Below, piece after piece: positions 16,962-24,107 of a stretch of DNA of 24,107 bases. This stretch comes from Marinagarivorans sp. UBA5868 (lineage in GTDB: Bacteria > Pseudomonadota > Gammaproteobacteria > Pseudomonadales > Cellvibrionaceae), in contig DJFQ01000153.1 of the NCBI GenBank assembly GCA_002432095.1, positions 1-24,107 of the forward strand. The letters are read 5' to 3'. A program made the translations under genes and the position numbers. The stretch's first letter is position 1; each line of letters starts with the position of its first letter. A model generated the notes under the pieces. The model worked only from the letters and a program-made list of their open reading frames with translations. It was not told where the DNA came from and ran no database searches.

Positions 16962-17624
16962 TTAGTTAAGCCACAGGTTCACCGCACGTTTTGCGGCGTC
17001 GTTGAGCGGTTTGGCAAGCAATCCTGTGTGAGACAACGCCACTTCGTAAAGTGCACCGTCGACCATAGGAACGAAGGTCGCACTGCCATAAACCGCATCA
17101 ATTAAAGGTGTATTCGCCTGTTTTTTATAGGCCCAAGCCCACAGATCGAAACCAAACTCTTTTTCATCACGTAGCGCGTGAACCGTGCGTTCCCGGCTGC
17201 GTTCATCTTCAATGGAAACATAGCGACCAGAAATCCGTTCCAGTCGATAGCCGGGTTTGCCACCGGCCTGACTCAAAACACCTTTCCAGCGAATAATTCG
17301 CGCGTCCATCTGCCACTGGTCACCACGCAAATAATAATCCGTGGCTAATCCTGAATCCGTCAACGCGACGGTTGCAACAAACGCTTGCTCATCCACTTTT
17401 TGAAAACTGACTGTAGCCACAGGTTTGTCGAGCAAAACCTGCCGGTATGAACGTAAATCCAAACCAACCAATACGCAAAAAGCAGCCAGGCCGATCAGAA
17501 CCACACCGCTCATCCCACGCATCCAACCCCAAAACCAAGTGCCTTTCAATAAAGTTCGCAATGCGGCGAGCACCAGCAAAACGGCGATAATTCCAGAAAC
17601 GGTCGTAGCCACCGAATAGAACAT
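16962..17624 (-). CDS. Conserved membrane protein of unknown function
   Basis: I do not recognise a characterised family. The 220-residue protein has two N-terminal helices (about 4-25 and 39-56) followed by a soluble domain of about 160 residues containing GDQWQMDARIIRWK (101-114), YRLERISGRY (126-135) and a C-terminal amphipathic stretch. Both termini could be periplasmic or cytoplasmic depending on topology. Similar proteins in pseudomonads have, as far as I recall, been loosely labelled cation/multidrug efflux related, which the two-helix architecture does not support. AAGG lies 7 nt before the ATG, and the start is 2 bp from the nudC stop. sohB follows after 13 bp. A partner or adaptor of SohB is possible but unproven. 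Confidence 0.85.
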   Translation of the reverse strand: MFYSVATTVSGIIAVLLVLAALRTLLKGTWFWGWMRGMSGVVLIGLAAFCVLVGLDLRSYRQVLLDKPVATVSFQKVDEQAFVATVALTDSGLATDYYLRGDQWQMDARIIRWKGVLSQAGGKPGYRLERISGRYVSIEDERSRERTVHALRDEKEFGFDLWAWAYKKQANTPLIDAVYGSATFVPMVDGALYEVALSHTGLLAKPLNDAAKRAVNLWLN

Positions 17625-17626
17625 AT

Positions 17627-18457
17627 CTAACCTTGCGCACCTACGCGTTGCAGAAAAACGTCGATGAGTTTACCGGAAATTGTACGAGGGGGTGGAACCT
17701 GCGGCAGTGCGTTAGGAGGAAACCAATTCGCGTCTGTTATCTCAACGCCATCAACTTGGATCTCTCCAGATTTGTAATGGGCGACAAAACCTAACATGAG
17801 CTGGCTGGGAAAAGGCCACGGTTGACTGCAAATATATTCAAGTCGCTCCACTTTAATCCCGGTCTCTTCCCGTATTTCCCGCACCAATGCTTGTTCGGCG
17901 GTTTCGCCAGGCTCAATAAAGCCCGCGATGACGCTGTAGAGACCTTCCCTAAAATTAGCGTTGTGTGCCAACAAGCAGGTCTGTTCCCGCAAAACGATGC
18001 CGATCACGCACGGAGCGATTCGCGGATAGTAGAGGGCGCCACAATGCGGGCAGGCCAATACCCGCTCGTGCAATTCAAGCTGCGTGGCGCCGCCGCAGCG
18101 GCCGCAGTAACGGTGGAATTCATACCAATGAGCAAGCTGCTGAGCACGCCCGCCAAGACTAAAGAGCTCGTCCGCTACCATTCCCAAGCGGCTACGCAAA
18201 CCACCTGAGACAAGACCGGATGTGGGCGGAATTTCCAGTTCAGGGGAATAAATAAACGCAAAACATGGCACGTTTTGCCAGCGTCCGAGATATAAACATT
18301 CCTGAGGCGCCACAGGAAAGGCTTTGCGTAAATAATCGTGCGGTAGAAGAAAAGACTGATCCACCTCGCTCATAAGCAAGCGACTGCCAACAACGCCGAT
18401 GATCCAATGACCGTCAGCGGCAGTCACTTCACTGTCGAAATCTGCTTCGAAGCTCAT
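17627..18457 (-). CDS. nudC: NADH pyrophosphatase / NAD-cap RNA hydrolase NudC
   Basis: NudC splits NADH to NMNH and AMP and removes NAD caps from RNA 5' ends. The 276-residue protein has the N-terminal NudC domain, a zinc ribbon (Cys118, Cys121, Cys136, Cys139) and a complete Nudix box at 179-201 (GFIEPGETAEQALVREIREE, then TGI). The family-specific SQPWPFPSQLM at 211-221 separates NudC from other Nudix enzymes. Its ATG overlaps the fimL stop (ATGA), so it is translationally coupled to fimL. The same fimL-nudC neighbourhood occurs in P. aeruginosa (PA1822-PA1823). Confidence 0.94.
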   Translation of the reverse strand: MSFEADFDSEVTAADGHWIIGVVGSRLLMSEVDQSFLLPHDYLRKAFPVAPQECLYLGRWQNVPCFAFIYSPELEIPPTSGLVSGGLRSRLGMVADELFSLGGRAQQLAHWYEFHRYCGRCGGATQLELHERVLACPHCGALYYPRIAPCVIGIVLREQTCLLAHNANFREGLYSVIAGFIEPGETAEQALVREIREETGIKVERLEYICSQPWPFPSQLMLGFVAHYKSGEIQVDGVEITDANWFPPNALPQVPPPRTISGKLIDVFLQRVGAQG

Positions 18458-20169
18458 TTAGAATTGCGAGCGGGATAACCCAACGCTGCGAGACTCTCCT
18501 CTGCTACCTGAAGTACTGAATCATCCAGGCGAGCTGCGGTATTCCCTGTATCGAGAAAATATTCGACACTGATAATCGCATCGGCAAAAGTTTCCAAAAG
18601 CTCTTTCAGCGCTGGCGGATGGTCGCCTTGCATTAGCACCTGATCAACAAAATCCGCACAACGTTGCACCACATAGGCGGCACGCGGCCGTTTGAGCATG
18701 GCCAAGCCGCCTCTTACTGAATTGAGGGTTTTGCTGATATTGCTGATATGTCCCGAATCAAAATTCGATTCTGAATACGCTGTGATAGCGCGTTTGGTGA
18801 GCGATATTCCAGACTCACACTCCTGGAGAACAATACGCTCCGCCTGAGAGAGTTCGCTATGGGCAATGATTTTGTTTTGCGATTCTTCGCTGGTATTGGT
18901 CAATACGTCACCGGACAACTTATCAAACTCCAGCGAATTCACCGCGCTTTCCATATACAACATTACCTTGGCGCACCGATCCAACTCCGCATCTGCAACC
19001 GCGGATTCATTGCGCCACAAGTCCACCTTCTTGGCTTCCTCTTTTAAAATCGAGCTGGGTCCAACCAAGCCAACCATTCCCATGGTTTCGGCAATTTTGT
19101 TGAGTGTCGTCGTCATGCCGGCGACATCGTCGATCATTTGTCCGCCCTGAGCGGCGCTTTCCAACACCTTTTTGATGTTGTTGATTTCGAGTTTCAACAC
19201 GCGTACCAGCGAACTGATGGTGTGGGCACTCGGGCCGCGAAGCGATTGACGCTCTGCCGCGAGAATCCGCTCGGTATAAGGCAATTGGCGAATACCGAAA
19301 AACTGCTTAATGCGATTGATTGAGTCGTTTTGATGGCCGGACAAAAGAATGATGTAAAACAATTCCTTAATCAGGCCTTTTGGTGCGGCGGCCTGATAAG
19401 AAGCTCGTCCACCTTTTTGAACCTGCCGGATAATTCGGTCGATCCGACTGAGCAGCATCTTACGCGGCTCGATCATTTCCATTTGCTGTTGGATCATCAC
19501 ATCTATGGCGACGTTTGCCATCCACCACAATGATGCCAACGGCATATCGTTACCAAGGCGCTGTAAACGTATCAGTGCCCGTCGCATCAAGCCGAGAGAC
19601 GCCTTCACCTGTTTACCACGCAATACCCCAAGCAATCCTAATTGGTACATATGCCGAAGCCGCGTCAGCAGCGACATGAAATCCTTGTCTTTCACTAATA
19701 TGGCATCTGTAGGCGGAGGTTGAGGGTTTGCCTTGAGATTGACCTGAAAAAAGAAACTCTCCGGCAGAACCGGTTCGCGGCGAAACTTGCGCAAGTCATT
19801 GATATAAGGAATCAGCAACACGGGAATCTTGCGTTCGGTTTGCTGCACGTATTCAAGATACCTAGATAGGACGAAAAATGTGCCGCTCACCAGTTCCAGA
19901 TGCTTCTCAAAGAGAGGACCTGAGGATCCAGCTTGAATAGTGCTCGCGGTGGCCAGCAACTCTTCGGCGAGCATGCTGGCACCTTTGAATTCGAGAAGAC
20001 GGAATATGCCGATAATTTGTTTGATACCGGCAAGGCAGGATTGAAAACTCTTTGGATCTCCCCCCTCGGAAACGAACACCTCAAGATCCCGCGCGGCCTG
20101 CTCAATGGTGGCCACCAGTTCATCACGGATCACGTTAAGGGAATGAAAGCTAGCCGAGTCCGCCGTCAT
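18454..20169 (-). CDS. fimL: FimL-like regulator (kinase-less ChpA N-terminal homologue)
   Basis: This 571-residue soluble, mostly helical protein resembles the N-terminal half of the ChpA/PilL hybrid kinase but has no CheA catalytic, P5 or receiver domains. The end VLQVAEESLAALGYP resembles the ChpA segment following its N-terminal modules. The Hpt-like helix reads IKQIIGIFRLLEFKGASMLAEE, with no phosphoacceptor histidine where Hpt domains carry HxxKG, as reported for P. aeruginosa FimL. FimL there supports type IV pilus assembly and cAMP/Vfr signalling through FimV and PilG. Synteny with nudC and nhaB supports the call. I start at ATG 20169 (MTADSASFHSLNVIRDEL), preceded by AGGA 11 nt upstream; the longer frame to 20271 lacks homology. 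Confidence 0.85.
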   Translation of the reverse strand: MTADSASFHSLNVIRDELVATIEQAARDLEVFVSEGGDPKSFQSCLAGIKQIIGIFRLLEFKGASMLAEELLATASTIQAGSSGPLFEKHLELVSGTFFVLSRYLEYVQQTERKIPVLLIPYINDLRKFRREPVLPESFFFQVNLKANPQPPPTDAILVKDKDFMSLLTRLRHMYQLGLLGVLRGKQVKASLGLMRRALIRLQRLGNDMPLASLWWMANVAIDVMIQQQMEMIEPRKMLLSRIDRIIRQVQKGGRASYQAAAPKGLIKELFYIILLSGHQNDSINRIKQFFGIRQLPYTERILAAERQSLRGPSAHTISSLVRVLKLEINNIKKVLESAAQGGQMIDDVAGMTTTLNKIAETMGMVGLVGPSSILKEEAKKVDLWRNESAVADAELDRCAKVMLYMESAVNSLEFDKLSGDVLTNTSEESQNKIIAHSELSQAERIVLQECESGISLTKRAITAYSESNFDSGHISNISKTLNSVRGGLAMLKRPRAAYVVQRCADFVDQVLMQGDHPPALKELLETFADAIISVEYFLDTGNTAARLDDSVLQVAEESLAALGYPARNSK

Positions 20170-20529
20170 CACATTGGTTTTCCTATATTTTGTCGCGCAG
20201 GGAACATACGGAGTTGCCTTTCGTATTATTGGTTTTTTATTGGTGAATCCTGCACCCCGAATCACCGACAACCTGACAAGTATAATACGGGATTGAAAAA
20301 TTCTTTTAGATTCGAGCAGTTATCGGCGCATCTTAAGCAAATCTCTCGATCTTGTCACCGCCGCAGGCAGCCCATAAAATGCGCGCAAACCTCCTATACT
20401 CAAAGCATTAAAGCACCTCTTGGCCGTTCGGCTATCGCATTTTTTAATAAGCGCCGCGCTTTGTCGAACTTTTTGTAAGGATGTGCCCTTGTTTGTTTAG
20501 CCTTTGTTCTGTGATTTGCAGGTATTCGT
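20170..20529. promoter_or_regulatory. Divergent fimL/nhaB intergenic region (360 bp)
   Basis: A+T-rich gap between the fimL and nhaB starts. It holds one good + strand promoter candidate (20352-20380), an isolated TATAAT at 20281-20286 without a matching -35, and a TATACT at 20395-20400, also without one. For fimL (-) I found no convincing pair. A 28-codon frame at 20481 overlaps the nhaB start but its AAGG abuts the ATG, so I do not call it. No Vfr/CRP palindrome was found, only a lone TGTGA. Confidence 0.6.
20352..20380 (+). promoter_or_regulatory. Candidate sigma-70 promoter for nhaB
   Basis: TTGTCA, a 17-bp spacer and TAAAAT; each hexamer matches the consensus at five of six positions with ideal spacing. 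Transcription would start near 20387, leaving a leader of about 143 nt before the nhaB ATG. Direction and location fit nhaB, the only gene downstream on this strand. Confidence 0.6.
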
Positions 20530-22020
20530 ATGGCGCAACCCTCCCTAAGCATGGCCTTTTGGCATAATTTTCTCGGCCATTCCGCACTTTGGTACAAGAA
20601 AACTATAGTGGCATTTTTGCTGATCAACCCTGTGATCATCCTGCTTGACCCCTTCCTCGCCGGGTGGTTACTGATCTGCGAATTCATTTTTACGCTGGCC
20701 ATGGCGTTGAAATGTTATCCGCTACAACCCGGTGGACTGTTGGCGGTAGAAGCCATCTTGCTTGGTCTGACGTCACCCGACTCGGTTTATCACGAAGTCG
20801 TCAATAATATTCCGGTCATCCTGCTGTTGATGTTTATGGTAGCCGGTATCTACTTTATGAAAGACCTGTTGCTCTGGTCTTTCACCAAAATCATGCTTGG
20901 GGTCCGCTCCAAAATACTGTTGTCTCTTATGTTCTCCCTCGTCGCGGCGGCGCTTTCCGCGTTTCTTGATGCCTTGACCGTGACCGCCGTACTGATTTCC
21001 GTCGCCGTGGGTTTTTATGCGGTCTACCACAAGGTGGTGACGGGCGGTGACAATTACAGCGGCAACGACGATCTTGTACAGGAGCTGCATCGCAGCGATT
21101 TGGATCAATTTCGCGCGTTTTTGCGCAGCTTGGTAATGCACGGGGCGGTGGGCACGGCGCTTGGAGGTGTATGTACGCTGGTGGGTGAGCCACAGAATCT
21201 GCTAATTGCCGAAAAAGCCGGCTGGGACTTCATTGAATTCTTTGTCCGCGTTGCCCCCGTATCCATGCCGTGTCTTATTGCGGGTTTGTTGACCTGCGTA
21301 GTGGTAGAGAGGTTCCGCCTGATGGGGTATGGCGCGACGCTGCCAGAGAAAGTGCGGGTCATTTTGCTTGATTATGATCGCGAGCTTCGCAACAAACGCA
21401 CCAGCTCAGACAACGCTGTATTGATTGTGCAGGCCATAGCGGCATTGATCTTGGTGTTGGGTCTCGCTTTGCACATGGCTGAGGTTGGTTTGATCGGGCT
21501 GATGATTATTATTTTGTTAACCGCGTTTACCGGGGTAACAGAAGAACATCGCATTGGTCGCGCCTTTGAAGAATCCCTCCCGTTTACGGCATTGTTAGTC
21601 GTTTTTTTCGCGGTAGTGGCGGTCATTCACGACCAACACCTGTTTACCCCAATCACTCAATGGGTATTGTCGTTGGAACAATCACGGCAACCGGCGATGC
21701 TGTTTGTGGCAAATGGGTTGTTGTCCACAATCAGCGATAACGTTTTTGTCGCCACTGTATACATCAACGAAGTCAAAGAGGCACTGGACAGCGGCGCAAT
21801 TGACCGACAGCATTTTGATGTCCTCGCCGTCGCCATTAACACGGGAACAAATCTGCCGAGTGTTGCCACGCCCAATGGTCAGGCGGCGTTTCTGTTTCTG
21901 TTGACATCCGCGCTCGCGCCGCTTATCCGCTTGTCCTATGGGCGAATGGTGGTCATGGCCCTGCCCTACACCGTAATTCTTTCTGGAGTCGGGCTGGCTT
22001 GTGTGGTGCTCTTTCTCTAA
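20530..22020 (+). CDS. nhaB: Na+/H+ antiporter NhaB
   Basis: NhaB exchanges internal Na+ for external H+ across the inner membrane, supporting salt and pH homeostasis. The 496-residue protein is almost entirely hydrophobic with about 12 helices. It shows family stretches [58 protein letters not shown] and [18 protein letters not shown]; the conserved acidic residues and NxGTxxPS-like motifs lie in these. The opening [23 protein letters not shown] is typical (E. coli NhaB is 513). The ATG at 20530 has only a CAGG nearby; the second Met at residue 8 is a weaker choice. Synteny with fimL matches P. aeruginosa PA1820-PA1822. Converges on dnaQ. Confidence 0.95.
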   Translation: MAQPSLSMAFWHNFLGHSALWYKKTIVAFLLINPVIILLDPFLAGWLLICEFIFTLAMALKCYPLQPGGLLAVEAILLGLTSPDSVYHEVVNNIPVILLLMFMVAGIYFMKDLLLWSFTKIMLGVRSKILLSLMFSLVAAALSAFLDALTVTAVLISVAVGFYAVYHKVVTGGDNYSGNDDLVQELHRSDLDQFRAFLRSLVMHGAVGTALGGVCTLVGEPQNLLIAEKAGWDFIEFFVRVAPVSMPCLIAGLLTCVVVERFRLMGYGATLPEKVRVILLDYDRELRNKRTSSDNAVLIVQAIAALILVLGLALHMAEVGLIGLMIIILLTAFTGVTEEHRIGRAFEESLPFTALLVVFFAVVAVIHDQHLFTPITQWVLSLEQSRQPAMLFVANGLLSTISDNVFVATVYINEVKEALDSGAIDRQHFDVLAVAINTGTNLPSVATPNGQAAFLFLLTSALAPLIRLSYGRMVVMALPYTVILSGVGLACVVLFL

Positions 22021-22051
22021 AGCAGGCGGCGTATCACGCCTCCTGCTTTAG
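22017..22051. terminator. Hairpin shared by converging nhaB and dnaQ ends
   Basis: CTAAAGCAGG pairs perfectly with CCTGCTTTAG; after one mismatch four more pairs extend the stem to a TATCA loop. It contains the nhaB stop codon and the last codons and stop of dnaQ (LKQEA), so it is partly coding. The TTTA after the stem is a short U-tract, so it may act as a modest bidirectional terminator or RNA 3'-end stabiliser. Confidence 0.6.
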
Positions 22052-22750
22052 CCATACACAATTCCCGCCCGAGGCTTTCTCGATCACATTCAATTTATTT
22101 TGATGCGCTTCCAATTCGATAGCGGAGGCCTGAATTACGCGTAGCGGGCGGCGATCACTGCTGATGCGCCCGAGAGATACCGGTCCAGATGCCTGCTGCG
22201 CTGATGTCTGGCTTTCACTGCCCAACTCCAGCGCTGTCTGCCCTCCCGTCATCAGCAAATAAACGTCGGCAAGGATCTCCGCATCGAGTAAAGCACCATG
22301 CAAATCCCGATGCGAGTTGTCTATCCCGTAGCGTTTACACAACGCATCCAGACTGTTTTTCTGCCCCGGATGTTTCTGTCGCGCCAGCGCCAGAGTGTCT
22401 AACACCGTGCATTCATCGGTGACGGGGCCGCGACTCAGGCGCGCAAATTCGTGATTGAGGAACCCGATATCAAACGCTGCATTGTGAATCACCAGCTCGG
22501 CGCCCCGAACAAACTCCCAGAACTCAGCAGCGATTGCGGCAAAACGAGGCTTGTCTTGCAAAAACTCATTGGTGATTCCGTGAACCTCAATGGCACCTTG
22601 ATCGACTTCTCGCTCCGGGTTTATGTATTGGTGATAGTGGCGCCCAGTCAGTTTTCGGCTGATCACTTCCACACAGCCAATTTCGATAACGCGGTGACCC
22701 AAGTGCGGTTCAAGGCCTGTGGTTTCAGTATCCAATACGATTTGTCGCAT
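22034..22750 (-). CDS. dnaQ: DNA polymerase III epsilon subunit, 3'-5' exonuclease DnaQ
   Basis: DnaQ is the proofreading exonuclease of Pol III. The 238-residue protein has ExoI Asp7/Glu9 (LDTETTG), Exo[13 protein letters not shown] with Asp94, and Exo[18 protein letters not shown] with His151 and Asp156. After the nuclease domain, QTALEL (171-176) sits where E. coli epsilon has its beta-clamp-binding motif; a linker rich in Ser/Gln and a conserved C-terminal tail likely bind Pol III alpha. Its start lies 26 bp inside the end of rnhA, in the same orientation. In E. coli the two genes diverge, whereas pseudomonads use this tandem order. The 3' end is in the hairpin shared with nhaB. Confidence 0.95.
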   Translation of the reverse strand: MRQIVLDTETTGLEPHLGHRVIEIGCVEVISRKLTGRHYHQYINPEREVDQGAIEVHGITNEFLQDKPRFAAIAAEFWEFVRGAELVIHNAAFDIGFLNHEFARLSRGPVTDECTVLDTLALARQKHPGQKNSLDALCKRYGIDNSHRDLHGALLDAEILADVYLLMTGGQTALELGSESQTSAQQASGPVSLGRISSDRRPLRVIQASAIELEAHQNKLNVIEKASGGNCVWLKQEA

Positions 22751-23183
22751 GTCTTGCTTCGCTTATACCCTGATTGGCTAATTGATCGGCGATCTCGTTT
22801 TCCCTGTGCCCGCTATGGCCCTTAATCCAATTCCACTGAATCTGATGTTTACCGCTCAGCTCGTCGAGTAGCAACCAGAGATCCTGGTTTTTCACCGGTT
22901 TTTTGTCGGCCGTTCGCCATTGATTGAGCTTCCAACGCGGCATCCACTCGGTGATGCCTTTGCGCACGTATTGGGAGTCGGTGGTCAACACCACATCGCA
23001 TGGATGTTTTAACGCCGCAAGCGCTTTGATAGCTGCAGTCAATTCCATTCGATTATTCGTGGTTTCCGCTTCGCCCCCGAACAGAGACTTTTCTTTACTG
23101 CCGTAACGCAACAATGCACCCCAGCCGCCAGGGCCGGGATTACCCTTGCAGGCGCCATCCGTAAATATTTCTACTTTTTTCAA
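22725..23183 (-). CDS. rnhA: Ribonuclease HI
   Basis: RNase HI cleaves the RNA strand of RNA-DNA hybrids. All key residues are present: Asp9 ([14 protein letters not shown]), Glu47 (NNRMELTAA), Asp69 (TTDSQYV), His123 (KGHSGH) and Asp133 (NEIADQLAN), each one less than E. coli numbering. Length 152. The only plausible start is TTG at 23183 (TTGAAAAAAGTAGAA); AAGTGA, overlapping the stop of the upstream gene, would act as a weak ribosome site 6 nt away, suggesting coupling. No in-frame ATG exists near the family N-terminus. The stop lies within dnaQ. Confidence 0.94.
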   Translation of the reverse strand: MKKVEIFTDGACKGNPGPGGWGALLRYGSKEKSLFGGEAETTNNRMELTAAIKALAALKHPCDVVLTTDSQYVRKGITEWMPRWKLNQWRTADKKPVKNQDLWLLLDELSGKHQIQWNWIKGHSGHRENEIADQLANQGISEARHATNRIGY

Positions 23184-23189
23184 TGCAAT

Positions 23190-24032
23190 TCACTTAACAG
23201 GAGTTGGTTTAGACGTTTTGATCAGGGCAAGTCGGGCTGCGGAGCGGGCGGAAAGTGCTTGCTTGGTGGCCACTCGAAATCTGGGCTGGCGTGACCAGTC
23301 GGGGCGAATCGGGGTCAAGCAGGCGATATCTTTGCGCGCCACCAGGCAGTAAAAATTCCCGAAGGGGATTTTCCAATGCTGCAGCGTACGATTGGCCCGG
23401 GTGGAATACCCAAGATAACTGCGACGCTGCAACGGCAAGTTGTAGATGCCGTCTTGGGTGCGCAGTGTATTGCAATCGAGAAATTGCAGCCAGTCGCTGA
23501 TACGCGACTTGCTTAAACTGTTGCGCTTCCAAATAGGACTCGCACTGAAGAGCTGGGCGATGGGTTTGATCATGCCCATAAAACTCATCGGGTTGAAGCC
23601 AAAAATAATGATGTAGCCGCGGGGAATCGTCACCCGGCTGGCTTCCCGCAGCACCTGGTGGGGATTGTGAGAAAACTCAAGGACATGGTGAAGAATGGTG
23701 ACATCCACAGACTCATCTTCCAGCGGCAATGCATCCAGAGAGCTGTAGGTCGCGACCTGTGAGTCTCCACCTGGAGAGCCGGCGCCCACGGCAAAACAAT
23801 GACAGATGCGGCTGTCCTGAAATAACTGAATGCGTCGATTGATGCTGAGCTGCATCAAGTGATAGCCGAACATACAGCTCAGTTCACGTTCCAGTATCCG
23901 CTGCTCCTCACGCAGCAGCTGATGCCCGAGCGGCGTCTCGAACCACTCTTCCAGAGCCGCGATACTGGCATCCAGATCGGGAACCCGTTGGCGGTTGCGT
24001 ATCAAAGAGATACTTTTGCGGAAGATGGACAT
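23190..24032 (-). CDS. YafS-like methyltransferase-domain protein
   Basis: This 280-residue protein lies between rnhA and, by synteny, gloB, the position of E. coli yafS and P. aeruginosa PA1814. The Methyltransf_11-like part includes the post-I/II region ALPLEDESVDVTILHHVLEF (101-120) and the loop RVTIPRGYIIIFGFNP. The glycine-rich motif I of SAM enzymes is not recognisable; its place is held by FGYHLMQLSINRRIQLFQ (55-72). It may bind SAM poorly or not at all. Substrate unknown. GGAGGG lies 8 nt before the ATG. The stop is 6 bp from the rnhA TTG. The C-terminus is basic (about 235-280). Confidence 0.85.
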   Translation of the reverse strand: MSIFRKSISLIRNRQRVPDLDASIAALEEWFETPLGHQLLREEQRILERELSCMFGYHLMQLSINRRIQLFQDSRICHCFAVGAGSPGGDSQVATYSSLDALPLEDESVDVTILHHVLEFSHNPHQVLREASRVTIPRGYIIIFGFNPMSFMGMIKPIAQLFSASPIWKRNSLSKSRISDWLQFLDCNTLRTQDGIYNLPLQRRSYLGYSTRANRTLQHWKIPFGNFYCLVARKDIACLTPIRPDWSRQPRFRVATKQALSARSAARLALIKTSKPTPVK

Positions 24033-24107
24033 AGCGAAAACCCTCCAATCCAGTTTGCGTTTCCTATTATGGACGAAAACTTATGGCCGAAAACCCTAAG
24101 AGCGAGA
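24033..24107. promoter_or_regulatory. Upstream region of methyltransferase; right window edge
   Basis: Holds the methyltransferase ribosome site and a minus-strand CATAAT (24065-24070) as possible -10 without a clear -35. Two + strand ATGs (24069 and 24083) open frames to the window end. gloB is expected divergently here by synteny, but 9-13 codons cannot confirm it and neither opening resembles a typical GloB N-terminus. Confidence 0.35.

Noticed and set aside
16572..17105. 177-residue + strand frame antisense to sohB
   Set aside because: Ser/Phe-rich runs are the mirror of the Lys/Glu-rich SohB linker; a shadow of that gene.
20170..20271. N-terminal extension of fimL
   Set aside because: 34 basic residues without FimL resemblance; ATG 20169 aligns with known FimL openings.
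19933..20478. 181-residue + strand frame antisense to the fimL 5' end
   Set aside because: It is opposite conserved fimL codons and runs through the intergenic promoter; no recognisable domain or ribosome site.
20505..20515. Possible CRP/Vfr site near nhaB
   Set aside because: Only one half-site TGTGA is present; the matching TCACA at the proper spacing is missing.
20481..20567. 28-codon upstream frame overlapping the nhaB start
   Set aside because: AAGG abuts the ATG, leaving no spacing; composition (many Cys) is unremarkable and there is no conservation evidence.
24069..24107. Start of gloB on the + strand
   Set aside because: Two ATGs open frames of at most 13 codons at the window edge; neither resembles a GloB N-terminus and neither has a good ribosome site.
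1..24107. Mobile elements, CRISPR arrays, prophage or defence islands
   Set aside because: No transposase, integrase, terminal repeats, spaced direct repeats or defence genes were seen, despite a tRNA at the left edge that could serve as an integration site.

Overview
The window is ordinary, densely packed gammaproteobacterial chromosome. Gene content and order match known Pseudomonas/Cellvibrio-type neighbourhoods: moxR-DUF58-tgpA; trpF...accD-folC-dedD-cvpA-purF-metZ; cysI-DUF934; sohB/nudC/fimL/nhaB; dnaQ-rnhA-methyltransferase. Placing trpBA between trpF and accD, together with the marine-type gene mix, makes me favour a Cellvibrionales-like organism. That is inference from gene content, not a phylogeny. 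I see no insertion sequence, prophage, CRISPR array or horizontally acquired island.

Layout. 1-603: the 3' end of a tRNA (probably tRNA-Arg), its terminator, then methylglyoxal synthase (mgsA) on the + strand. 653-4532 (-): a three-gene MoxR ATPase / DUF58 / TgpA transglutaminase operon. 4689-13420 (-): a nine-gene run, trpF-trpB-trpA-accD-folC-dedD-cvpA-purF-metZ, with very short gaps or overlaps, closed by a hairpin at 4671-4689. It joins late tryptophan synthesis, the first step of fatty-acid synthesis, folate polyglutamylation, a septal SPOR protein, purine synthesis and methionine synthesis.

13694-15845 (+): sulfite reductase haemoprotein cysI overlapping a DUF934 gene, diverging from trpF. 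A perfect bidirectional hairpin (15860-15902) separates it from the opposing operon fimL-nudC-hypothetical-sohB (15908-20169, -). A 360-bp divergent intergenic region with one good sigma-70-like promoter precedes nhaB (20530-22020, +). nhaB runs convergently into dnaQ, and the gene ends share a hairpin. 22034-24032 (-): YafS-like methyltransferase, rnhA and dnaQ in tandem with very tight spacing. The last 75 bp are probably the divergent upstream region of the next gene (gloB by synteny, not visible).

The most interesting items are modest. They are a FimL regulator (a ChpA-like protein without a kinase core) translationally coupled to an NAD-capped-RNA hydrolase; an uncharacterised membrane protein in that operon; DUF934 coupled to sulfite reductase; a methyltransferase-like protein without a recognisable SAM motif I; a Glu at the catalytic Asp60 position of TrpA; and heavy use of TTG/GTG starts. 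I did not find a convincing new multi-gene system.
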